Shown here: in pieces, positions 20,003-28,851 of the stretch
Position numbering within the stretch: position 1 is the stretch's first letter
Layout: each line of letters starts with the position of its first letter
Assembly (NCBI GenBank): GCA_024692905.1
Contig: JAILLY010000102.1
Location: 124,001-188,000 of the forward strand
DNA length: 64,000 nucleotides
Reading direction: 5' to 3'
Source: Lachnospiraceae bacterium
GTDB taxonomy: Bacteria > Bacillota > Clostridia > Lachnospirales > Lachnospiraceae
Made by a program: the position numbers and the translations under genes
The notes under the pieces: generated by a model
What the model was told of the DNA's origin: nothing
The model's input: the letters and a program-made list of their open reading frames with translations, nothing else
Database searches by the model: none

Positions 20003-20245
20003 ATGAAAGAGTTGGTGGAAGTAATTGCGAAGGCCCTTGTTGAGAAGCCGGACGAGGTTAAGGTTACCCAGCGCGAGGATGAAGGCGCGATCGTGGTCGA
20101 ACTTAAGGTGGCGCAGTCCGATATGGGTAAGGTCATCGGCAAGCAGGGCAGGATCGCCAAGGCCTTAAGGACCGTTGTTAAGGCTGCATCCATGAAAGAA
20201 AGCCGTAAGGTGATAGTGGATATCGTTGATACGGCGGAAGAGTGA
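20003..20245 (+). CDS. khpA: KH-domain RNA-binding protein KhpA (YlqC family)
   Basis: An 80-residue protein with one KH domain. The RNA-contacting GxxG loop is VIGKQGRIAKALRTVVKAA (about residues 45-63). KhpA acts with KhpB as a global RNA chaperone affecting cell length and division in streptococci and lactobacilli. It follows rpsP with 15 bases between and is followed by a terminator, so it ends the ylxM-ffh-rpsP unit. Confidence 0.93.
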   Translation: MKELVEVIAKALVEKPDEVKVTQREDEGAIVVELKVAQSDMGKVIGKQGRIAKALRTVVKAASMKESRKVIVDIVDTAEE

Positions 20246-20251
20246 AACAGT

Positions 20252-20276
20252 CACGGGTTTATCCCGTGGCTTTTTT
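20252..20276 (+). terminator. Intrinsic terminator between khpA and rimM
   Basis: CACGGG (20252-20257) pairs with CCCGTG (20263-20268) around TTTAT, then GC and a run of six T. The stem is short but GC-rich. It separates khpA from rimM. Confidence 0.75.
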
Positions 20277-20338
20277 ACTTTCAATAAATGATGATAAATG
20301 TTATTATATATAGTGGATAAATATAATGGAGAAGATGT

Positions 20339-20848
20339 GTGGAAGAATACTTGAAAGTCGGAGTGATAAGCTCCATGCACGGTGTCAGAGGGCAGGTGAA
20401 GGTATTTCCCACCACAGATGATGCGGGAAGATACAGAAAGCTTAAGAAAGTATTCCTCGATACCGGAAACGGCATGAAGGAACTTGATATCGAAGGAGTA
20501 AAGTTCTTTAAGCAGTTTGTCATAGTTAAGTTTAAGGATTATGACAGTATAAACGATATTGAGAGATATAAGGGATGCCCGCTTTTTGTCAGCCGTGACA
20601 ATGCAGTTAAACTGAATAAGGATGAATACTTTATCGCGGATCTTATCGACATGAGAGTCATCGATGAGAATGATGCGGAACTTGGCAGGATCGATGATGT
20701 GTTAAGGACAGGCGCCAATGATGTATATATCATAAAGTCATCTGACGGAAGGGAACTGCTCCTTCCCGCGATAAAGGACTGTATTCTTAATGTTGATATT
20801 AAGGCCCGGTTGATGAAGGTTCACGTATTAAAGGGTTTACTTGATTAA
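20339..20848 (+). CDS. rimM: Ribosome maturation factor RimM
   Basis: A 169-residue protein with the RimM N-terminal segment LKVGVISSMHGVRGQVKVFPTTDD and a C-terminal PRC-barrel (DLIDMRVIDENDAELGRIDDVL ... LLPAIKDCI). It helps maturation of the 30S head and binds S19. The start is a GTG at 20339 with GGAGAAG upstream; no ATG fits the family start. A weak promoter (TTTCAA near 20279, TATTAT near 20302) may lie after the khpA terminator. Normally trmD and rplS follow; here, after only 11 bases, a signalling gene starts instead. Confidence 0.92.
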   Translation: MEEYLKVGVISSMHGVRGQVKVFPTTDDAGRYRKLKKVFLDTGNGMKELDIEGVKFFKQFVIVKFKDYDSINDIERYKGCPLFVSRDNAVKLNKDEYFIADLIDMRVIDENDAELGRIDDVLRTGANDVYIIKSSDGRELLLPAIKDCILNVDIKARLMKVHVLKGLLD

Positions 20849-20859
20849 AGGCAGGTTTT

Positions 20860-23202
20860 ATGAACGATAAACGAACAACCATCGGCGTTATGATGCGGGA
20901 TATCAATTCCGATTTTTCGCAGGCGATGTATAACGGAATGTATGATGCGGCCGGCGAGGAAAACATCAATCTGGTATATCTTATGGGCCCGCAGTCGCCG
21001 GGCGAGGATCTGTATTACACCGGAGATGAGATCTATGGTGAATATGTCGACCAGCTTGATTCGGTATACGATTTTGCCGCGCTTTTAAAACCCGACGCAC
21101 TCATCATTGTCAGCGGTTCGCTAAAGAGATCCAGGGTACTCCCGGATATAAATGCCCTGACGGAACGCTATAAGGATATACCCATGCTCGTGCTTGAGAC
21201 GATCCCGGGCAAACCTTCGGTCGCATATCAGGTTGCCGACAGTTACCAGCCTATGTGTGAGTGCGTTGAACACCTGATCGTCGATCACGGCTGTTCATTT
21301 ATAGTATATATATCGGGTAATCCGGATGAATACGATCATGCGGAACGTCTCAGGGCGTTTAAGGATACGATGAAATCGCATGCGATCACATATTCATCGG
21401 ACCAGATAGTCATATGTGATTCTTCCGAGAACGAAGAACGCACGATAAATGCGGTCTTTGATGACTTTCCCTATATGGATGCGCTCGTATGCGGTACCGA
21501 TACTTATGCGCGTATCGCCTACAGGGCTTGCAACAGAAGAGGGATCCAGATCGGTAAGGATCTTGCGGTGACGGGATTTGATGATATAGGCTTTTCGCAT
21601 CCGATGTCTCCGGAACTTACGGGAGTTATGTACAACAGCTATGCCTTTGGAAGCGAAGCGGTAAAGAAGGCTGTCAGGATCGCCCACGGAGAAAAAGTCG
21701 GCGGTTCAAAGATGGCATGCAGGATGGTAAAGCGAAGTTCCTGCGGATGCATAAAACCTGCACGTACCGACAGGTACATAAACGGCCCGTCTCCTTTCGA
21801 TGATGAGATGAACGAAAATATCCGGCGGTATATCGGACGAAGCATTGCTCCGGCGGTTAAGGACATTTTTTCGTTCCTCCCCTATGAGAGCGAGAAGTTT
21901 GAGTTTGAAAGGCTCTATAATGAAATGTTTTCCTACATTCACTCCGAACTGTCGAAACCGTATGAGAACGTCGATTCGGTTATCGAGAGAGTGAACGGTT
22001 ACGTGACGAAGCTTACCTCATTTGACTGCATCTCGTGCAGGATGATCACAGAGAAGACCACAGCGATGCTTGAGAACATAATGTACATGATCCCGCACGG
22101 AAGGCAGAGAGCCAAGCTGACTGCCATAATGATCGAATGTATAAAGCAGCTCAAGGAAGCCGAGATCGTAAGGATGAGGGATACCGGAAACAGGAGAAAA
22201 GAGCAGCTGTGGTTCACTCCCCTGTTTACAAAGGATCTTCTTGATACAAACAGAACAGAGATAGAAGTGATAACCAACGTCATGTCACGGTTAAGGGGAA
22301 TGAACGTTGAATCGGCACATGTGTTCATTTACGAGAAACCGGTTACATGCAGGCCGGGACAGCTTCCGCCGGCACCGAAGCAGATACATTATGTGGGAAG
22401 GTTCGATCTTGAAGGGATCCATGTATATCTTCGCCAGAACGGCATTAACATAGACTATGATAACGGCATAAGTTCTGTCCTTGATATTAACAGACCGACC
22501 GTATACTCGGCATTTGTCATATGTTCCGGGAACAGACAGTACGGGATCGTTCTTTATGAGATCGATAAACGTGATGTTTTCTTCGCCATGATGTGTACGC
22601 TTCAGATGGGAGCTCTGTTTAATTTCAGGGATATGAGTTATCTCGCCGCAAGTACCCAGGAGCAGCTTAAGGAGAAGGAGAATATCCTTGATTATGTTTC
22701 GGACAGGGATGATCTTACGGGAATACTGAACGGGTGCGGTTTCGTCAAACGGCTCACACAGATACTGTCGCGCGATCACGGCCGTAAGGGATACCTTATC
22801 CTTACGGATGTAAGTCATTTGGGAAGGATCAATACGATATACGGTCATGAGGCCGGAGACAGGGCGCTTAAGGCAGTCGCAAGGGAGCTTTCGGCTGTAA
22901 TGGGCGATGAGAATCCAACCGGCCGTATAGGTGATGATGAATTTATATCAGTGATTCTTTGCGATAAATATGATATGATAGAGAGCGTAAGGAATGCGGT
23001 TTCCAAAAGGCTTGCTGAATATAACGGGTCTTCGGGCGATCCTTACTGCATTGACATTACCATGGAAGCCTACAGCTTTGTATGCGATAAGGGAATGAAC
23101 GTATCGTCCCTTATGGGCGCTGCTATAAGAGAGGTGGGGCAGTCTCTGAGCCCCAGCGGCTCGCTGCGTCTTAAGAACGATCGTGAACAGCGGGGTGAAT
23201 GA
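20860..23202 (+). CDS. LacI-type ligand-binding sensor fused to a GGDEF-like domain
   Basis: A 780-residue cytosolic protein. Residues 5-300 form a LacI/periplasmic-binding-protein type sensor (TIGVMMRDINSDFSQAMYNGM, DALVCGTDTYARIAYRA, AVTGFDDIGFSHPMSPELT) but without a DNA-binding helix-turn-helix or signal peptide. About 300-600 is a helical and GAF-like middle. Residues 610-775 are a diguanylate cyclase fold (DRDDLTGILNGCGFVKRL, LTDVSHLGRINTIYGHEAGD). The active-site motif is GDDEF (691-695), not GGDEF, so cyclase activity is doubtful; it may bind GTP or act as a regulator. I see no clear RxxD inhibitory site before the motif. It begins 11 bases after rimM and overlaps the next gene by 4 bases. 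Confidence 0.85.
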   Translation: MNDKRTTIGVMMRDINSDFSQAMYNGMYDAAGEENINLVYLMGPQSPGEDLYYTGDEIYGEYVDQLDSVYDFAALLKPDALIIVSGSLKRSRVLPDINALTERYKDIPMLVLETIPGKPSVAYQVADSYQPMCECVEHLIVDHGCSFIVYISGNPDEYDHAERLRAFKDTMKSHAITYSSDQIVICDSSENEERTINAVFDDFPYMDALVCGTDTYARIAYRACNRRGIQIGKDLAVTGFDDIGFSHPMSPELTGVMYNSYAFGSEAVKKAVRIAHGEKVGGSKMACRMVKRSSCGCIKPARTDRYINGPSPFDDEMNENIRRYIGRSIAPAVKDIFSFLPYESEKFEFERLYNEMFSYIHSELSKPYENVDSVIERVNGYVTKLTSFDCISCRMITEKTTAMLENIMYMIPHGRQRAKLTAIMIECIKQLKEAEIVRMRDTGNRRKEQLWFTPLFTKDLLDTNRTEIEVITNVMSRLRGMNVESAHVFIYEKPVTCRPGQLPPAPKQIHYVGRFDLEGIHVYLRQNGINIDYDNGISSVLDINRPTVYSAFVICSGNRQYGIVLYEIDKRDVFFAMMCTLQMGALFNFRDMSYLAASTQEQLKEKENILDYVSDRDDLTGILNGCGFVKRLTQILSRDHGRKGYLILTDVSHLGRINTIYGHEAGDRALKAVARELSAVMGDENPTGRIGDDEFISVILCDKYDMIESVRNAVSKRLAEYNGSSGDPYCIDITMEAYSFVCDKGMNVSSLMGAAIREVGQSLSPSGSLRLKNDREQRGE

Positions 23203-25154
23203 TGCGTATCATATATTTTGACCTTTGTGCTGTCGTTTTGGCATCTACGGTTTTGGTTTTCCTTGTTTTCAGAAAGTATACAAGGGGACGCACCAACCGT
23301 CTTATTTTGATGCTCTCGGTCCTTGTGATCCTGTCGGGCATGCTTGATGTCTTTGACAGCCTTTTCGGGACATACCTGCAGCAGCGGCCGTCCAATGCAT
23401 ACATACAGTATGTTTCAAATACTGTCTTTTATATCATAAGAAATGCGACTACGCCTGCTTACCTTTTGTTCCTGTATTCATATTTCGGCATATGGCATCT
23501 CCTCAAGGAAAGAGGGATTCATTTCTGGGCCGTGACAGCTCCGTTTGCGATACTGCTTACCGGTATGATCATGAACTGTTTCGGTCAAGGGATATTCTAT
23601 ATTGATGATATGGGAGTATATCATCGCGGAAGGTTTCTGGCCGTTATATACGTGCTCGCCTTATTTTACCTGATACATATATGCTATATCACGCTCAGGT
23701 ACCGCAAAACGGTCCAAAGGGGAGAGTTCATTATGCTCATCTCTTTTGTGGTATTCAATATGGCCGCGATAATTACCCAGAGGATCAATCCCGGGATGAG
23801 GGTTGAGGTGCTTGCGCTTGCACTCACGACATTCATGACGGCAACAGCGATACAACGTCCGGAGGAGATCGTCGATTCGGTTGTCGGAGCACTCAGTGAG
23901 CACGGGTTCGTGACAGATATGCACAAAGTTTATGCAGTGGGCCGCCCGGTGAACCTTCTGTTTATCAAGGTGTGCAATCACAGGGCGCTGAGGCTTAACC
24001 TGGGTCTTGATATATATAACGGAGCGCTTGCCAGAACGCGCGAGAAATTCGTGCAGATCGGCAGGGATCTTGAATTTTACAATGATATCTATTATATCGG
24101 GAGAGGTATTTTCATCATTGCCGCCGACGCGGAAAATTATCCCGGGATGCTTGAAGCGGGCCATCTTATAGTGAATTATATGAAAGAAAGCTTTACCTTA
24201 AGCAATATTGAGATCAGTCTTAATGCAAGGGTATGTCTTGCGAGGGTTCCTCATGACCTGCAGTCATACAGTGCGCTCATGAGCTTTGCGGTGACTTTCC
24301 ACAGGACCATACCGGAAGCGGATGATGTAATCCTTCTTTCCGAGATAATAGAATCACATGATTACAGGATGAAGAATGATATCGATGATATCATAAAGAG
24401 GGGCATAGAGGAGAGCAGGTTCCGCATGTACTACCAGCCCATATATTCCGTCAAACAGAACAGGTTTGTATCGGCAGAAGCCCTGATCCGTCTTGAAGAC
24501 GATGAGTACGGATTCGTATCTCCGGCTATCTTCATCCCGGCCGCGGAGATAAGCGGTGCGATACATGATATAGGTGACTTTGTATTAGAGGATGTTTTCA
24601 GATTTGTAAGGGGACGTGATTTTTCCGGGAGCGGTCTTGAATATATCGAGATCAATCTGTCTGTTGCCCAGTGTATAGAGCCCGAACTTGTGGGCAAGAT
24701 AAAGGAACTCATAACAAAGTATCAGGTGAAGCCTTCCCAGATAAACCTGGAGATCACCGAAACCGCTGCCGATTACGATCCGGCAGTGACCGACAATAAC
24801 ATATTCAGTTTGTGGAATATGGGATTTAAATTTTCTCTTGATGATTACGGTACCGGATATTCCAATATTAAGAGAGTGGTCTCGCTGCCGCTTGACATTG
24901 TCAAGTTTGACAAGAGCTTTGTTGATGAGATGGATGATCCGAAGATGTGGATCGCCATAGTAAATACAGTGAACATGCTTAAGAGAATGAATAAAAAGAT
25001 ACTTATTGAAGGCGTTGAGGATAAACGTACGATGGATCGTTTTGTCGAGCTGGGATGTGATTATATCCAGGGTTTCTATTTCTCCAAGCCGCTTTCAAGG
25101 GATGATTTTCTTAAGTTTGTCAATGATTATAATTCGGGAAGGGCTGCAAAATGA
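23199..25154 (+). CDS. Membrane EAL-domain protein (likely c-di-GMP phosphodiesterase)
   Basis: A 651-residue protein. Residues 1-220 contain about six or seven hydrophobic segments. Residues 245-385 look like a degenerate GGDEF fold, where the motif position reads IGRGIF (about 300-305). Residues 395-645 are an EAL domain with the key residues present: E427-A428-L429, N486, E518, E521, D548-D549 in LDDYGTGYSN, K569, E604 (IEGVE) and QGFYF. It is therefore probably an active phosphodiesterase that hydrolyses c-di-GMP at the membrane. It overlaps both neighbours by 4 bases and is a tandem paralogue of the next gene. The membrane region may sense an unknown ligand. Confidence 0.87.
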   Translation: MMRIIYFDLCAVVLASTVLVFLVFRKYTRGRTNRLILMLSVLVILSGMLDVFDSLFGTYLQQRPSNAYIQYVSNTVFYIIRNATTPAYLLFLYSYFGIWHLLKERGIHFWAVTAPFAILLTGMIMNCFGQGIFYIDDMGVYHRGRFLAVIYVLALFYLIHICYITLRYRKTVQRGEFIMLISFVVFNMAAIITQRINPGMRVEVLALALTTFMTATAIQRPEEIVDSVVGALSEHGFVTDMHKVYAVGRPVNLLFIKVCNHRALRLNLGLDIYNGALARTREKFVQIGRDLEFYNDIYYIGRGIFIIAADAENYPGMLEAGHLIVNYMKESFTLSNIEISLNARVCLARVPHDLQSYSALMSFAVTFHRTIPEADDVILLSEIIESHDYRMKNDIDDIIKRGIEESRFRMYYQPIYSVKQNRFVSAEALIRLEDDEYGFVSPAIFIPAAEISGAIHDIGDFVLEDVFRFVRGRDFSGSGLEYIEINLSVAQCIEPELVGKIKELITKYQVKPSQINLEITETAADYDPAVTDNNIFSLWNMGFKFSLDDYGTGYSNIKRVVSLPLDIVKFDKSFVDEMDDPKMWIAIVNTVNMLKRMNKKILIEGVEDKRTMDRFVELGCDYIQGFYFSKPLSRDDFLKFVNDYNSGRAAK

Positions 25155-27100
25155 TCCTTTATTATGATGTATGTGCAATAATCATAATAATACTGATAGT
25201 CATTTCGTGTGTATTAAAGAAGATGATGCACGGAAGGACGAACGGTCTTTTTTATCTGCTCCTGCTGTGCATGATGATAGCGACCGTTGCGGATTTTGCC
25301 GGTGCATATATTCAGGATTTCGGCGCTCACAATGAGATGAACCGTATGGCTGAGTATATGGCCCAGTATTTTTATTTCGGAATGCATAATCTTCTGCTTC
25401 CGGTATATATGATGTTTGTATACTCCAACATAGGCATGTGGCATGATTTTAAAAAGAGGAATGCCCTTCAGGCCGTATGGTGGGGCGGTATAATACTGAA
25501 TATGGTCGTTCTTCTTTCGAATGCCGTTTATCCGTGGGTCTTTTATGTGACATCCGAAGTTGAATATGAACGCAGGGCCGGTATTGTGATATTCTATCTT
25601 ACCGCTGCCTTTTATATGATATACACATTATATCTTCTCGGAAGATACAGGAGGATCATAAAGAGAGACAAGCTTATAGTGATGTTCCTTCTTTTCCCCA
25701 TCACATGCATAGGCATCACCATTCAGGCGATATTGCCGACCCATCTGGTGGAAATGTTCATGATATCCGTTGCGACGCTTTTGTTCAGCCTTGTGATACG
25801 GCGTGAAGAGGAGCAGCTCGATCCGCAGACCGGAGCGAGGAAATATTCAGGTGCACATGAGAGGGTAAAGAACTTTCTTTCAACAGGGGTTCCCACATAT
25901 GTACTTCTTATAAAATTCGTAAATTACAGAAATATCAGGATGTATCTCGGCCATGAGCTTCTCAGTGAATTTTTGAGGGAGCAGAGCAGCAGGATGAACG
26001 GCATTGCGAGAGAGTGTTCACTTGAGGGCGAACTGTATTATCTTGAAGACGGGCTGTACTGCGTTATCAGTGAGAGCGCCGATTATGAGCTCATGCATCT
26101 TTTTGCGACCCGTATAAGGGATTATTATTTTGACAAGCTGCCCCTGCGCAGTTTTTCCGTACTTGCCGATGTCAGGTTATGCATTCTTTGCTGTCCGGAG
26201 GATATTGACAATTACAATACGTTATATACATTCTGTTCCACATTCCATAAGATCCTTCCGGAGACCAAGGAGGTCATGCATTATCCCGACTATGTCAATA
26301 ACAGGGATTTCAAGATCAAGAACGAACTTGATGATATCATAAACAGGGCGATAGGTTCCCATGGCTTCGAGATGTATTACCAGCCGATCTATTCGATAAT
26401 CGAAAAGCGCTTTGTTGCTGCGGAGGCATTTATCCGTTTAAGGGATGATAACTACGGAATGATATCCCCCGGACTCTTCATTGAAGCTGCCGAGATCAGC
26501 GGTGCGATACATACGATAGGTGATTTCGTGCTCGATGATGTATGCCGTTTTATATCAAGCGATCCGTTTGCCGGGCTCGGACTTGAGTGTATCGAAGTCA
26601 ACATGTCTACTTCACAGTGTCTGGAGATGAATCTTGTCGAGAAGGTGGAAGGCCTTCTTAAGAGATATTCGTTAAACCCTTCGCTGCTAAGTCTTGAAGT
26701 GACCGAATCGGCAGTCGATTTCGATCCCGATGTTGTGGATCACAATATAAACCGTTTAAACGAGCTAGGGATACGATTCTCACTTGATGATTACGGGACG
26801 GGTTATTCAAATGTAAGAAGGGTCACAACACTCCCTATTGAGATAGTGAAGCTTGACAAGACCTTCGTCGACGGCATTGACGATCCTCAGATGTGGATCA
26901 TGGTCCAGGAAACGATAAAAATGCTCAAGCAGATGGGCAAGAAGGTTCTTGTTGAGGGAGTCGAAGAGGAGAAGGTTGTCAAGAAGTTCACGGATCTCGG
27001 AGCGGACTATATACAGGGCTGCGAATATCTCCAGGGATATTATTTCTGCCGGCCGCTTCCCGAGAAGAGCTTCGTTGAGTTTATGCAGAAGCAGGGATGA
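25151..27100 (+). CDS. Membrane EAL-domain protein, diverged paralogue of its upstream neighbour
   Basis: A 649-residue protein with the same layout: N-terminal membrane region (1-218), a degenerate GGDEF-like middle (motif position YLEDGLYCVI, about 297-306) and a C-terminal EAL domain (about 395-645). The signature is E425-A426-F427 rather than EAL, but the metal-binding Glu and downstream residues (N484, LDDYGTGYSN, KLDKTFV, VEGVEEE) are kept. Near the end DYIQG is followed by a six-residue near-repeat CEYLQG (624-629) before the expected YYF strand, absent from the neighbour. Catalytic activity is possible but less certain. It overlaps both flanking genes by 4 bases. Confidence 0.85.
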   Translation: MILYYDVCAIIIIILIVISCVLKKMMHGRTNGLFYLLLLCMMIATVADFAGAYIQDFGAHNEMNRMAEYMAQYFYFGMHNLLLPVYMMFVYSNIGMWHDFKKRNALQAVWWGGIILNMVVLLSNAVYPWVFYVTSEVEYERRAGIVIFYLTAAFYMIYTLYLLGRYRRIIKRDKLIVMFLLFPITCIGITIQAILPTHLVEMFMISVATLLFSLVIRREEEQLDPQTGARKYSGAHERVKNFLSTGVPTYVLLIKFVNYRNIRMYLGHELLSEFLREQSSRMNGIARECSLEGELYYLEDGLYCVISESADYELMHLFATRIRDYYFDKLPLRSFSVLADVRLCILCCPEDIDNYNTLYTFCSTFHKILPETKEVMHYPDYVNNRDFKIKNELDDIINRAIGSHGFEMYYQPIYSIIEKRFVAAEAFIRLRDDNYGMISPGLFIEAAEISGAIHTIGDFVLDDVCRFISSDPFAGLGLECIEVNMSTSQCLEMNLVEKVEGLLKRYSLNPSLLSLEVTESAVDFDPDVVDHNINRLNELGIRFSLDDYGTGYSNVRRVTTLPIEIVKLDKTFVDGIDDPQMWIMVQETIKMLKQMGKKVLVEGVEEEKVVKKFTDLGADYIQGCEYLQGYYFCRPLPEKSFVEFMQKQG

Positions 27101-28851
27101 AATATATTCTTAAGTATCTAAAACCATATAGGAAAGAATGCATCCTGGCACCGGCCTTCAAGATGCTTGAAGCGGTCTTTGAGCTCCTTATCCCGCTCGT
27201 GGTCGCAAGCATCATAGATAAGGGTATCGGCATGCAGGACCGTTATCATATCATAAGATGCTGTGCCGTGATGATAACCCTCGGAGCCGTCGGACTGATA
27301 AGCGCCGTGAGCGCACAGTACATGGCCGCCGGAGCGGCGACGGGATTTGCCAGCGGTTTAAGAAGCGATCTTTTTGCACATATAATGAGCCTTTCCCATA
27401 AGAATATCGACGAACTCGGTACGTCCGCGATGATCACCCGCATCACATCGGATGTCAATCAGACCCAGACGGGAGTGAACATGTTTCTGCGTCTGTTCCT
27501 TCGTTCGCCTTTCGTTGTTTTCGGTGCGATGATAATGGCCTTTACGATCGATGCCGGAGAATCACTCATTTTCCTTGGCGTTATCGTTGTATTATTCGTT
27601 ATCGTCGGACTTGTCATGCACTTCAATATCCCTTTGTTAAAGCGTGTTCAGGACAGGCTTGACAGAGTGACTTTGCTTACAAGGGAAAACCTGACCGGTG
27701 TGCGTGTCATAAGGGCGTTTACCATGGAAGAGAACGAAAAAAATTCTTTTTACGGTTCAAACCGCGAACTCCTTGACATGCAGATGAAGGCAGGCCATCT
27801 TTCCGCGGCTCTTAATCCCATGACATTCACACTCATAAACTTTGCGATCATCATCCTTATCTACACGGGGGCGCTCAAGGTCAATTCGGGAACACTGACA
27901 CGCGGCATGGTCGTTGCCCTGTATAATTATATGTCCCAGATACTTGTTGAACTTATAAAACTTGCCAATCTGATAGTGCTGCTTAATAAAGCCGTTGCAA
28001 GCGGTGACAGGGTTGAAGAGATATTTAAGATTAAACCTGCCATAGAAGACTGCGCTGATACGGATAAAGCTGCAGTAAAGGATGCCAAAGGAGGCATTGA
28101 TAAGGCCGGAAAGGGACCCGGGGTATGTTTTGAACATGTCAGCCTTAAATACAGCGAGAACGGAGATGAGGCGCTTACCGACATAAGCTTCACAGCACAA
28201 CCGGGAGAGACCATAGGCATCATAGGCGGAACAGGTTCGGGCAAGTCGTCTGTCGTTAATCTTATTCCGCGGTTTTATGATGTTACGGCCGGGCGTGTTT
28301 TGGTTGATAACATGGATGTCCGGGAGTATGATGCACGCCTGTTGAGATCATCCGTCGGCATCGTGCCGCAGAAGGCTGTCCTTTTTGCCGGAACGATAGC
28401 GGATAACTTAAGATGGGGCAATGAGAATGCTTCGGATGATGAGTTGAATGAGGCAGTAAGGATCGCCTGCTGCAGTGAGGTCGTTTCCTCAAAGGGAGGC
28501 CTTGATTCGCCGGTGGAGCCCGAAGGCCGGAATTTCTCCGGAGGCCAGCGCCAGCGTCTTACGATCGCGAGAGCGCTCGTACGCAGACCGGGTATCCTTA
28601 TACTTGATGACTCATCATCGGCGCTTGATAATATCACCGATAAAAAACTCCGTGAAAACTTAAAGGATATCGGATATGATCCGACCGTATTCATAGTAGC
28701 TCAGAGAACGAGTTCGGTGATGAATGCGGACAGGATCGTGGTTTTGGATGACGGATGCGTTGAAGGGATCGGAACTCACGAAGAACTTCTGAAAAGCTGT
28801 AAGACATACAGGGAGATATTTGAAGCAAATGAGCAGAAAGAATACCGTTAA
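27097..28851 (+). CDS. ABC exporter half-transporter with degenerate ATPase site
   Basis: A 584-residue half-transporter: six-helix exporter domain (1-310), then an ATPase domain. Walker A is GGTGSGKS (377-384), signature FSGGQ (480-484). The catalytic position after Walker B is Asp (LILDD, 501-505) instead of Glu, and the switch position is Gln (IVAQRTSS) instead of His. This is the pattern of the degenerate subunit of heterodimeric type IV exporters such as TM287/288. The partner is the next gene, which overlaps it. About 25 residues rich in Lys, Asp and Gly (318-342) join the two domains. Substrate unknown; peptide, lipid or drug export are all possible. Confidence 0.88.
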   Translation: MKYILKYLKPYRKECILAPAFKMLEAVFELLIPLVVASIIDKGIGMQDRYHIIRCCAVMITLGAVGLISAVSAQYMAAGAATGFASGLRSDLFAHIMSLSHKNIDELGTSAMITRITSDVNQTQTGVNMFLRLFLRSPFVVFGAMIMAFTIDAGESLIFLGVIVVLFVIVGLVMHFNIPLLKRVQDRLDRVTLLTRENLTGVRVIRAFTMEENEKNSFYGSNRELLDMQMKAGHLSAALNPMTFTLINFAIIILIYTGALKVNSGTLTRGMVVALYNYMSQILVELIKLANLIVLLNKAVASGDRVEEIFKIKPAIEDCADTDKAAVKDAKGGIDKAGKGPGVCFEHVSLKYSENGDEALTDISFTAQPGETIGIIGGTGSGKSSVVNLIPRFYDVTAGRVLVDNMDVREYDARLLRSSVGIVPQKAVLFAGTIADNLRWGNENASDDELNEAVRIACCSEVVSSKGGLDSPVEPEGRNFSGGQRQRLTIARALVRRPGILILDDSSSALDNITDKKLRENLKDIGYDPTVFIVAQRTSSVMNADRIVVLDDGCVEGIGTHEELLKSCKTYREIFEANEQKEYR

